Positions 51,301 to 59,277 of a stretch of 64,000 nt of DNA are shown piece by piece. Positions within the stretch are counted from its first letter, which is position 1; each line of letters begins with the position of its first letter. The stretch is from contig CAWDUQ010000001.1 of the NCBI GenBank assembly GCA_963805495.1, positions 310,001 to 374,000 of the forward strand, in the 5' to 3' direction. Both the position numbers and the translations under genes were made by a program. The notes beneath the pieces are model-generated. The model was not told the DNA's origin, made no database searches, and saw only the letters and a program-made list of their open reading frames with translations. The stretch comes from DAHUXD01 sp963805495 (GTDB taxonomy: Bacteria; Acidobacteriota; Thermoanaerobaculia; UBA5066; Gp7-AA6).

Positions 51301-52161
51301 ATGCGCGTCAGCGTCGTCCTCCCGTGCCGCAACGCCGCCCGCACCGTCGGGGAGGCCGTCGCTTCGGCGTTCGGCCAGACCGAACGGCCGGCGGAAGTCG
51401 TCGTCGTCGACGACGCCTCGACGGACGGGTCGGCCGACGCCGCGCGGCAGGCCGGGGCCCGGGTCATCCGCAACGCCTCCCGCAGGAACGCCGGCGGTGC
51501 CCGCAACGCCGGCATGGACGCCACCGAGGGTGATCTGCTGGCGTTTCTGGACGCGGACGCCGTCGCCGCGCCCGACTGGCTCGAGCGCGCCCGCCTCGCC
51601 TTCGAAAGCGATCCGACGATCGTCGGCGTGGGGGGGCGGATCGTCAACGGCCGTCCCGGCCGCTACGGCGAGCTCGACTACTACCTGAATCACTCCGAGT
51701 GGATCGCCGCCGGGAAGCCCTCCGCGAAGGTCAACATCCCGACCATGGCGATCGTCTACCGCCGCGACGCCATCGGCCCGGTGCGCTTTCCCGAAACGAA
51801 CACCGGCGAGGACACCGTCTTCGCGCTCGCCGTGACGGCCCGGGGCGGACGGCTCTGGTACGACCCCGCGATCGCCGTCACGCACCGACACGAACGGCTC
51901 GACTGGAGCGCGTTCTGGGAAAAACAGGTCGCCTGCGGACGGACGATTTACGACACCCGCCGCGACCACGACCGGCCGGGCAAGTCGCTCGTCCGGTTCC
52001 CGGCCCTGCTCTTTCTCTTTCCGCACCTCTGGATCACCGTCGGCCGGATGCTCCGGGCGGGGCACGGCGGCAAGGCTCTGACGCTCTTCCCCTGGCTCTT
52101 CACCGGCGAGGTCGCCCGCATCAAGGGCTTCCTCTCGGCGCGCGAGGCCCGCGCGGCATGA
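51301..52161 (+). CDS. Family-2 glycosyltransferase (operon gene 2)
   Basis: The 286-residue GT-A enzyme starts MRVSVVLPCRNAARTVGEAV with the nucleotide-binding VVVDDASTDGSADAA. The metal-binding DxD region is GDLLAFLDADAVAAPDWLER. Later come INIPTMAIVYRR-like sequence (51730-51765) and GEDTVFALAV with the catalytic acid ED. A C-terminal amphipathic region (SLVRFPALLFLFPHLWITVG) suggests membrane association. It overlaps the first radical SAM gene by 4 nt (ATGA). Sugar donor unknown. Confidence 0.88.
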   Translation: MRVSVVLPCRNAARTVGEAVASAFGQTERPAEVVVVDDASTDGSADAARQAGARVIRNASRRNAGGARNAGMDATEGDLLAFLDADAVAAPDWLERARLAFESDPTIVGVGGRIVNGRPGRYGELDYYLNHSEWIAAGKPSAKVNIPTMAIVYRRDAIGPVRFPETNTGEDTVFALAVTARGGRLWYDPAIAVTHRHERLDWSAFWEKQVACGRTIYDTRRDHDRPGKSLVRFPALLFLFPHLWITVGRMLRAGHGGKALTLFPWLFTGEVARIKGFLSAREARAA

Positions 52162-53264
52162 CGACCCGCAAGCTCGCCCAGGGCCTCGCCCTCGCCCGCG
52201 ACTGGATCGCGCCATCGAACGCCATCGCACAGTGGACCCACTTCGTGACGTCCGTCTGCAACGCGCGCTGCGCGCACTGCTTCTACCCCATCAACGCCGG
52301 CAAGAACGAGCTGACGCTCGAGGAGATGGACCGCTTCGCGTCGACGCTTCCGCCCATCCGGCTGCTCCTGATTTCCGGGGGCGAGCCCTTTCTCCGGCGC
52401 GACCTGCCGGAGCTCATCCGCATCTACTTCGAGCGCTGCGCGTTCTTCTCGGCCTCGATCCCGACCAACGGATTCTCGCCCGAGGAGGTCGCGCGGGCCG
52501 CCGAGAAGATCTGCGCGTTCTCGCCCGACCTCTCGCTCGGCGTGACCGTCTCGATCGACGGCTTCCGCGACTTCCACGACCGCGTGCGCGCCGTGCCCGG
52601 GCTCTACGACCGGGCCCTCGCGACACTCGAGGCGCTCGTCGACCTCTCGCGCCGCACGCCCAATCTGACCGCCGGAGTCACGACCGTTTTCATGCGGGAC
52701 AACCAGAAGGAGGTCGAGGGCTTCTGCGACTTCGTCTACGCGAAGTACCGCCCGAACCATCACTCGCTCGGCTTCGTCCGCGGCGAGGCCTTCGACCCCT
52801 CCGTCAAGGAAGATCTCGACGTCGATCTGTATCTGCGCCTGTCGAAGTCGATCGACCTCCGCTATCCTCCGGACGAGGCCCGGGGTGGCTGGAAGGGCGC
52901 GCGGACCCGGGCGCGGCGGGAGATCAACCGCCGCCGCTTCGAGTACATCGGCCGCCAGGCCCGGGGCGGGGCCTTCGAGGGGTTCTGCCTCGCCGGCGAA
53001 AGGGAGTACGTCCTGACCGAAGAAGGCGACATCCACGGCTGCGAGCTGATCGGCGACATCCTCGGCAACGTCCGGGCGTCGGGCTACGACTGGGCCGCGA
53101 TCCGCGACGGCGAGGCGGCGCGCCGCTTCGTCGCCGCCAAGCACGCCCGCCTCTGCAAGTGCACGCACGAGTGCAACGCGCGCACGATGATCCTCTTCGA
53201 CAAGAAGAACGCGCTGCCGATCGTGGGCGCGATGGCGGGCCTCGAGACGCGCCGGTCCTCATGA
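52158..53264 (+). CDS. Radical SAM/SPASM-type protein (operon gene 3)
   Basis: The 368-residue enzyme carries the radical SAM cluster motif SVCNARCAHCFYP (C34, C38, C41) and the GGE motif in LLISGGEPFLRRDLPELIR. The C-terminal region has FEGFCLAGEREYVLTEEGDI then HGCELIGDILGNV and RLCKCTHECNARTM. These six or so Cys fit a SPASM or twitch auxiliary cluster. It should generate a 5'-deoxyadenosyl radical; substrate unknown. No short precursor-peptide gene is visible nearby, so a sugar, lipid or small-molecule target is as likely as a peptide. Confidence 0.85.
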   Translation: MTTRKLAQGLALARDWIAPSNAIAQWTHFVTSVCNARCAHCFYPINAGKNELTLEEMDRFASTLPPIRLLLISGGEPFLRRDLPELIRIYFERCAFFSASIPTNGFSPEEVARAAEKICAFSPDLSLGVTVSIDGFRDFHDRVRAVPGLYDRALATLEALVDLSRRTPNLTAGVTTVFMRDNQKEVEGFCDFVYAKYRPNHHSLGFVRGEAFDPSVKEDLDVDLYLRLSKSIDLRYPPDEARGGWKGARTRARREINRRRFEYIGRQARGGAFEGFCLAGEREYVLTEEGDIHGCELIGDILGNVRASGYDWAAIRDGEAARRFVAAKHARLCKCTHECNARTMILFDKKNALPIVGAMAGLETRRSS

Positions 53265-54215
53265 GCAAGGGAAAGAACGGGCTGCGCCTCAAGTCGCTCA
53301 AGTACATGCTCGAGCTGACCTCCCGCTGCAACCTGCGCTGCGGGATGTGCCCCATGGACGTCCTGACGCGGCCCTTCGAGGACGCGCCCTTCGACATGGT
53401 CGAGGACGTCGCGCGTCAGATGCGGGAGCTGAAGCTCCCGATGAAGTACCTGCACGAGATGGGCGAGCCGTTTCTCTACAAGCGGCTCTGCGAGGCGATC
53501 GACCTCTTCCCCGGCGTGTGTGTCTCGACCAACGGGACGCTTCTGTCGGAACAGTGGGGCAAGGACATCCTGTCCTCCTCGCTCTCGAAGCTCCGCATCT
53601 GCATCGACACGCTGAAGCCCGAGGTCTACCCCATCGTGAGGAAGGGCGGGAAGTTCGACGCCGTCGTCGAGAACATCCGCCGCTTCCTCGAGATGTCGAA
53701 GGGCAGGAAGATCGTCGTCGAGATCCAGCGGATGATCACGACCCAGACGCACGACGAGAGCGTGCAGAGTTTCCGCGACTTCTTCCACCTCGATCGCTAT
53801 CCGCAGGCGACGATCATCCAGAAGACCTGCGAGGGCCTCGACACCTCCGAGGTCACCGAGCTCCACCAGGCCTATTACGGCTGCTTCCAGGGAACCCCGT
53901 ACCAGTGGTTCGTCATCCTCTGCAACGGCGACGTCACGCACTGCTGCTACGACTACGACGGAACGCAGAAGCTCGGGAACGTGCGCGGAGAAGTCGATCC
54001 CCGAGATCGCGGCTTCGCCGTTTCTCGCGACGATCGAGGAGGGCTTCCGCTCGGGCGACTTCTCGAAGCTCCCCCGCTGCGCCGAATGCTTCAAGAACCC
54101 GGCGGCCAAGCCCCCGCTGACGGATCGCCTCTGGCGCATTGCCCAGGTCTTCCCGTGGAAGGACCCGTTCCGGCGGTTCCTGAACATCCCGGGCGTCCCG
54201 GGCGGAGAAAACTAG
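53261..54215 (+). pseudogene. Second radical SAM/SPASM protein, one +1 frameshift (operon gene 4)
   Basis: ATG 53261 overlaps the previous stop (ATGA). The first frame holds the cluster motif TSRCNLRCGMCPMD (C23, C27, C30) and runs through a SPASM start, ILCNGDVTHCCYDYDGTQKL. Near 53985 an extra base (GTGCGCGGAGAAG where GTGCGCGAGAAG is expected) shifts the frame. The true end is read in the next frame as SIPEIAASPFLATIEEGF, LPRCAECFKNPAAKPP and NIPGVPGGEN, stopping at TAG 54213. The last cluster cysteines lie beyond the shift, so the sequence as written would give an incomplete enzyme. Sequencing error is plausible. Confidence 0.8.
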
Positions 54216-54235
54216 GCCCGGAGGGGCCCGCGGAC

Positions 54236-54268
54236 CGCCCGGGCGAGCACAAGCCCCACCCCTACGAC
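54236..54268. repeat. Degenerate REP-like element
   Basis: CCGCCCGGGCGAGCACAAGC then CCCACCCCTACGACC. Its CTA (54262-54264) forms the stop codon of topA. Confidence 0.6.
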
Positions 54269-56835
54269 CGGGCCGCCCGCTTCGCTTTCGGCTTCGGCGT
54301 CTTTTTCGCCGCGGCGACCACCGCCGGCTCCGGCGCATCGGGCGGCGCTTCGGGCGTGAACTCGACGATCGGCGGCAGCTCCCCCGCCGGCTTCTCGAAC
54401 CCGCAGCCCGCCTTGTCGCAGGCGAAGACGTTGCCCGACTTGCGTTCGCGGAAGAGGAGGTACTTGTTGCCGCACTGCGGGCACGTCTCGGGGATCGGCC
54501 GCACCGAGAGCGAGAAGTCGCAGTTGGGGTAGTTGATGCAGCCGTAGAACGGACGGAACCGTCCGCGGCGCTCGGCAATGATGCCGCCGTCCTTGGGGCA
54601 CCGCACCCCGGTGTCCTTGACGGGCTTCGGAGGCTTGTACTTGCAGGCCGGATAGTTCGAGCACGAGACGTACGCGCCGAAGCGGCCGTGCCGGCGGACG
54701 AGCCCGCTGCCGCAGCGGGGGCAGAGCTCCCCGGTCGGCTCGTCGGGCTTGGCCTCGGCCTTGCCGCCGGCGACGGCGATGTTCACGACGTTGCGGCACT
54801 TGGGGTAGGCGGTGCAGCCGAGGAAAGTCGAGCCCGTGCGGCTCTGGCGCACCTTCATCGGCTCGCCGCACTCGTCGCACGTCGTCTTCTCGATCTCCGA
54901 GATGTCGACGGCGTCTTCCTCGGGGTCCGGGATGTCCTGGGTGAAGGTGCACTCGGGGTACCCGCTGCAGGCGATGAAGAGGCCGTTCTTGCCCATCCGG
55001 AGCTTCAGCTTCTTGCCGCACTTGGGGCACTTCTCGTCCATCACCGGCACGGCCGAGAGCTTCAGCTTCTTCGCCTGCGCCAGCGGGATGCCGGCCTTGC
55101 CCGAGACCATCCCCTCGAGCGCCCGGTCGCGGTCGCGGGTGAAGGTCTTGTCGAAATCCGCCAGCGCCTTCGTCCAGGAGAGCTTGCCCTCCTCGACGTC
55201 GTCGAGCGCTTCCTCCATCCTCGCGGTGTAGGCGGTTTCGAAGAAGTCGTCGAAGTACGGGATCAGGAGCTCGATGACGGTGCGGCCGAGGGCCGTCGGG
55301 ATGAACCGGCGGTCCTTGCGGTGGACGTACCGGCGCTCCTCGATCTTGCGGAGGATCTCGGCGTAGGTCGACGGGCGGCCGATGCCGTTCTCCTCCAGGA
55401 ACTTCACGAGCGAGGCCTCGTTGAAGCGGGGCGGCGGCTGCGTGGCCTTCTTTTCGGGCGCAACCTCGACGAGCTTCAGCGTCTCGCCCTGTGCGAGCGG
55501 CGGAAGCTTCGGCGAGTCCTTGTCGGCGTCCTCTTCCTCGTCGGCCGAGACGCCGTATGCGGCAAGGTACCCCGCGAACTTCAGCGTCGAGCCCGAGGCG
55601 CGGTAGACGGCGCGCCCGGCCGCGATCTCCGCCGCGGTGGTGTCGTATACGGCGGGCGACATCTGCGAGGCGACGAAGCGCTCCCAGATGATCCGGTAGA
55701 GCTTCGCCTCGTCCGGTGCGACGTATTTCGCGACCTCGTCGGGCGGCAGGTCGAGATACGTCGGGCGGATGGCCTCGTGCGCGTCCTGCGTGTCGCGGCG
55801 GCTCTTGAAGTAGCGCGGCGACTCGGGCATCGACTCGGGACCGTATTTTGCGGCGATGTACTCGCGGACCGCCGTCAGCGCGTCGGCCGAGACACGGGTC
55901 GAGTCGGTGCGCATGTACGTGATCAATCCGACGGTTCCCCGCCCCGGAATCTCACGACCTTCATAGAGGCGCTGGGCGATCTGCATCGTGCGCCGCACGG
56001 CGAACCCGCGGCGCGCCGCGGCCTGCTGGAGCTGCGAGGTGATGAAAGGGGGCGCCGGATTCTTCCGGCGTTCCGAGGTCTCCACGGAGGAAACCGTCCA
56101 GGCCGCCTTCGAGACCTCGTCGACGACCTTCTTCGCCGAGGCCTCGTCCGGCAGGCGGGGGTCCGTCCCGTCGAACTTGAGCTTCTCGCCGTCGAAGGAC
56201 GACAGCCGCGCCGTGAACTCCGGGGGCACCCGGCCCGAAAGCCGCGCGTCCACCGACCAGTACTCGACGGGGACGAAGGCCTCGATCTCGTTTTCGCGCT
56301 CGCAGATGATCCGCAGCGCCACGGTCTGGACGCGCCCGGCGGAGAGGCCCCGCCAGACTTTCTTCCAGAGCAGGTCCGAGACCTCGTAGCCGACGAGCCG
56401 ATCGATGATGCGCCGCGCCTGCTGCGCATCGACCCGCCGGCCGTCGATCTCCCCCGCCTGCTCCATCGCGGCAAGCACGGCCTTCTTGGTGATCTCGTTG
56501 AACCGGACCCGCTGGAACGTCGTCTTGCCCGCGCCCGGCTGCAGGGTCTGCTGGAGATGCCAGGAGATGGCCTCGCCCTCGCGGTCGGGGTCGGCCGCGA
56601 GGTAGACGTTGTCGGCCGCTTTCGCCGCCTTCTTCAGCTCGTTGATCGTCTTCTCTTTGCCGGCCAGGACCTCGTAGGTGGGCGCATAGGAATGTCCGCG
56701 GTCGATGCCGAGGCCCTTGCGGGGCAGGTCCCGGACATGGCCGTACGAGGCGAGGACCTTGAAGCCCTTGCCGAGAAATTTCTCGAGGGTCTTGGCCTTC
56801 GCGGGGGACTCGACGATGACGATGGACTTGGCCAT
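54262..56835 (-). CDS. topA: DNA topoisomerase I
   Basis: The 857-residue type IA enzyme relaxes negative supercoils. The Toprim domain reads SIVIVESPAKAKTLEKFLGK and YLAADPDREGEAISWHL. The active-site Tyr is near residue 307 in LITYMRTDSTRVS. The C-terminus bears five zinc-ribbon units: CPKCGKKL..., CDECGEPM..., CPRCGSGL..., CPKDGGII... and CPQCGNKY.... The fourth lacks its second Cys (CPKD). A Pro/Lys-rich tail ends TPKPKAKRAARS. ATG 56835 (AKSIVIVE) is preferred over an upstream GTG. Confidence 0.96.
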   Translation of the reverse strand: MAKSIVIVESPAKAKTLEKFLGKGFKVLASYGHVRDLPRKGLGIDRGHSYAPTYEVLAGKEKTINELKKAAKAADNVYLAADPDREGEAISWHLQQTLQPGAGKTTFQRVRFNEITKKAVLAAMEQAGEIDGRRVDAQQARRIIDRLVGYEVSDLLWKKVWRGLSAGRVQTVALRIICERENEIEAFVPVEYWSVDARLSGRVPPEFTARLSSFDGEKLKFDGTDPRLPDEASAKKVVDEVSKAAWTVSSVETSERRKNPAPPFITSQLQQAAARRGFAVRRTMQIAQRLYEGREIPGRGTVGLITYMRTDSTRVSADALTAVREYIAAKYGPESMPESPRYFKSRRDTQDAHEAIRPTYLDLPPDEVAKYVAPDEAKLYRIIWERFVASQMSPAVYDTTAAEIAAGRAVYRASGSTLKFAGYLAAYGVSADEEEDADKDSPKLPPLAQGETLKLVEVAPEKKATQPPPRFNEASLVKFLEENGIGRPSTYAEILRKIEERRYVHRKDRRFIPTALGRTVIELLIPYFDDFFETAYTARMEEALDDVEEGKLSWTKALADFDKTFTRDRDRALEGMVSGKAGIPLAQAKKLKLSAVPVMDEKCPKCGKKLKLRMGKNGLFIACSGYPECTFTQDIPDPEEDAVDISEIEKTTCDECGEPMKVRQSRTGSTFLGCTAYPKCRNVVNIAVAGGKAEAKPDEPTGELCPRCGSGLVRRHGRFGAYVSCSNYPACKYKPPKPVKDTGVRCPKDGGIIAERRGRFRPFYGCINYPNCDFSLSVRPIPETCPQCGNKYLLFRERKSGNVFACDKAGCGFEKPAGELPPIVEFTPEAPPDAPEPAVVAAAKKTPKPKAKRAARS

Positions 56836-56924
56836 AAGAGGCGGGGACGGTCTCACATCAATCTGGAAATCGCAAATTCGACCGTTCCGATCTGCTGCAA
56901 CATCCGCCTATTCCCGACGAGTGT

Positions 56925-56998
56925 TCCGTGAGCGGTAAGCGGTGAGCCGTCAAGGAGTTCTCGCTCCCGCTTGCGGCTCACGGCTCGACGGCTCATCG
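56925..56998. repeat. Imperfect GTGAGCSGT-type repeat/dyad between topA and dprA
   Basis: GTGAGCGGTAAGCGGTGAGC followed, after a spacer, by the near-inverse GCGGCTCACGGCTCGACGGC. The stretch repeats GTGAGC/GCTCAC four times. It does not belong to the REP family above and codes for nothing recognisable. Confidence 0.5.
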
Positions 56999-58102
56999 CC
57001 TCCCTGCACCATACCTTCCGCCCTCGACGGCCACGGCCATTCCCGCGGCCTCGAGCTCGAAGAGTCCGGCGAGCACGGTCGCCGCCGGCAGGTCGAGCGC
57101 GAGGGCCATCTCCTCGGGCGAGAGCGACTCCTCGCGCACGAGGACTTCGAGCATGCGCCGCGCATCGGCCGAGAGCTCGGCCGGGACCGCCGCGGCCGCA
57201 CCGGCCAAACGCGGCGTCCCGATCGCCGGGAAGAGCTCGGCGAGCACGTCCTCGGCGCCGCGGCAGAGGATCGCGCCGTCCTTCAGCAGGGCGTGCGCGC
57301 CGTCCGACGTCGGCGAAAAGATCGAGCCCGGGACCGCGAACACGTCGCGGCCGAAGTCGGCGGCCAGCCGCGCCGTGATGAGCGACCCGGACCGCCGGGA
57401 GGCCTCCACGACGATCACCCCGGCCGAGAGGCCCGCGATGATCCGGTTGCGGACCGGAAAGTTCTGCGGCCGCGGCTCCGTCCCCGGAGCGTACTCGGAC
57501 ACGAGGAGGTGATCGGCCGCCATGCGCTCCTTCAGGCGGCGATGCTCCCGCGGATAGTCGACGTCGACGCCGCAGCCGAGGACGGCGATCGTGCCGCCGG
57601 GGTTGTCGAACGCCGCCGCATGGGCCGCGGCGTCGACGCCCCGCGCGAAGCCCGACACCACGGTCACGCCGGCAGCCGAGAGGTCGCGCGCGAGCCCCCA
57701 GGACACGTCCCGGCCGTAGCGCGAGGCGTCGCGGGACCCGACGATCGCGACCGCCGGAAGGCGCAGCCGCTCGAGCCGGCCGAGCGCGAAGAACAGGAAG
57801 GGGGGGTCGGCGATCTCCTTGAGGACCGCCGGGTACTCGGGGTCGAAGGCCGTGACCAGGCGGACGCCGGTCGACTCGATGCGCGCGGCCCAGCGCTCCG
57901 CCTCGACGTCGTCTCCCGCCCGCAGCACCGCCCGCGCCCGGTCCCGGGAGCCCAAAAAAGCGGACAAGTCCTCTTCTTCGGAGGACAGGACTTCCTCGAC
58001 GCCTCCGCGCGCCCGCAGGACCGGCCAGAGACGCTGCGGGGAAACGCTCCCCCGCGCCCACGAGATCGCGGCGCGGCGGCCGAGAGAGAACGCCGAGCTC
58101 AC
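56993..58102 (-). CDS. dprA: DprA/Smf, DNA-processing protein for transformation
   Basis: DprA loads RecA on incoming single strands during natural transformation. The 369-residue protein has the Rossmann-like core: FDPEYPAVLKEIADPPFLFF, AVAIVGSRDASRYGRDVSWG, VVSGFARGVDAAAHAAAFDN, GGTIAVLGCGVDVDYPREHR, and FPVRNRIIAGLSAGVIVVEA. A C-terminal winged-helix segment (SPEEMALALDLPAATVLAGL) completes it. GTG 58102 is the first start after the divergent gene's promoter. No competence pilus gene is in view. Confidence 0.93.
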   Translation of the reverse strand: MSSAFSLGRRAAISWARGSVSPQRLWPVLRARGGVEEVLSSEEEDLSAFLGSRDRARAVLRAGDDVEAERWAARIESTGVRLVTAFDPEYPAVLKEIADPPFLFFALGRLERLRLPAVAIVGSRDASRYGRDVSWGLARDLSAAGVTVVSGFARGVDAAAHAAAFDNPGGTIAVLGCGVDVDYPREHRRLKERMAADHLLVSEYAPGTEPRPQNFPVRNRIIAGLSAGVIVVEASRRSGSLITARLAADFGRDVFAVPGSIFSPTSDGAHALLKDGAILCRGAEDVLAELFPAIGTPRLAGAAAAVPAELSADARRMLEVLVREESLSPEEMALALDLPAATVLAGLFELEAAGMAVAVEGGRYGAGRR

Positions 58103-58167
58103 AATTTCAAGCCAACTTTCGTCGAGGGCGCGTCGACAATTCTCCGATTCTCCGTCGAAGGGAAACC

Positions 58168-58173
58168 TATAAT
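58168..58173 (+). promoter_or_regulatory. -10 hexamer of the envelope-protein operon
   Basis: Perfect TATAAT upstream of the TPR lipoprotein gene; here a normal leader with GGGAGG (58188-58193) follows. Confidence 0.5.
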
Positions 58174-58204
58174 AGCCACCCCGACACGGGAGGCGGGCGA
58201 GCGC

Positions 58205-58573
58205 TTGAGGCAAAACCGCACGTTGGTTCTCACCTTACTTCTTGTCACGAGCGCGTGCACGTCGTACTCCCACACCGAGCGCGCGGAAACGCAGATCAAG
58301 TTCGGGACCGCCGTCGCGGAGAAGGGCCACTGGCGCGAGGCGGCGTTCCGGTACGAGCAGGCGATCGCGAAAGAGCCGGGTAACGCGCGCGCCCACAACA
58401 ACCTCGCCGTCGCCATGGAAGCCAACGGCGAATTCTCCCGCGCGCTCGCCGAATACAAGAAGGCGCTCGAGCTCGATCCCAACAACAACTACATCCGGCG
58501 CAACTACGCGCGGTTCGCCGAGTTCTACACGTCCTACACGAAGACGACCGGAAAGGCCGCCAGTGCGCCGTAG
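58205..58573 (+). CDS. Small TPR lipoprotein
   Basis: The 122-residue protein begins with a lipobox-like LVLTLLLVTSACTSYSH and contains two TPR units: GTAVAEKGHWREAAFRYEQA and NNLAVAMEANGEFSRALAEY followed by KKALELDPNN. It is probably a periplasm-facing scaffold. TTG 58205 is proposed as the start because GGGAGG lies 11 nt upstream after the TATAAT box. It overlaps the next gene by 11 nt. Divergent from dprA. Confidence 0.7.
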   Translation: MRQNRTLVLTLLLVTSACTSYSHTERAETQIKFGTAVAEKGHWREAAFRYEQAIAKEPGNARAHNNLAVAMEANGEFSRALAEYKKALELDPNNNYIRRNYARFAEFYTSYTKTTGKAASAP

Positions 58574-59261
58574 GCTGGTCGCCGCCGCCGCCGCCTTTCT
58601 GCTCGCGGCGATGCCCGCGCTCGCCGGCGTCGACCAGGTGAAGCTGCGCCTGCCCCTGAAGCCCAAGCTGCCGCTGCGCGGCAACGAGCGGATCGCGATC
58701 GCGCCGTTCATCGTCGTCACCGACGCCGAGAAGGCGCGGGACAAGCGCCTCGCCAACGTCGACATTCAGGGCGAGTTCGACCGCTTCCTCAAGAAGCAGC
58801 TCGAGAAGAAGACCAAGTTCGAGCTCATCCTCACGCCGCCGGACGTGAAGCTGCCGACCCAGAACCTGACCGAGCTCGCCAGGGCCCAGGAGTTCTGGGC
58901 CTCGGTCGGAACGCAGACGGGAGCCGAGATCATCGTCTCGGGCAGCCTCGAGTTCAAGATCGAGGACCGCTCGGGATACAAGACCGAGGAGTACACCTCG
59001 CCGATCGACGGGCGGACCTACTACCGGCAGGTCTACGTCGAGCAGACCGGTTTCATGTTCGACATCGTGCTGCTCGTCTTCGACGGGCACACGGGCGAGA
59101 AGCTCCTCCAGGACCAGTTCAAGGACTTCCGCCAGACGAGCAACCGGAAGGCCGACGAGCTCCAGGGCCTGTTCGAGAACCTGTTCTCCCTCGAGAGCCA
59201 GATCCTCAATACGTTCGTCGCGCGCGACCGCGAGGCCGAACGCTACATCTTCACCAACTGA
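58563..59261 (+). CDS. Exported protein of unknown function (CsgG/FlgO-like flavour)
   Basis: The 232-residue protein has a signal peptide (RLVAAAAAFLLAAMPALAGV). The core begins LRGNERIAIAPFIVVTDAEK and contains TQTGAEIIVSGSLEFKIEDR and FDIVLLVFDGHTGEKLLQDQ. The 'gentle' alpha/beta pattern (identify a low-level value, then report a set of stress outputs) resembles CsgG/TolB-N-like outer-membrane assembly factors, but the match is weak. GTG 58563 overlaps the TPR gene. The large peptidase/TolB-like gene follows after 16 nt. Confidence 0.65.
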   Translation: MRRRLVAAAAAFLLAAMPALAGVDQVKLRLPLKPKLPLRGNERIAIAPFIVVTDAEKARDKRLANVDIQGEFDRFLKKQLEKKTKFELILTPPDVKLPTQNLTELARAQEFWASVGTQTGAEIIVSGSLEFKIEDRSGYKTEEYTSPIDGRTYYRQVYVEQTGFMFDIVLLVFDGHTGEKLLQDQFKDFRQTSNRKADELQGLFENLFSLESQILNTFVARDREAERYIFTN

Positions 59262-59277
59262 CGCGCGAGAGACCCGA

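Noticed and set aside
50581..54215. RiPP biosynthetic cluster
   Set aside because: No short precursor frame with a leader-like sequence, no transporter and no protease accompany the radical SAM genes inside the window.
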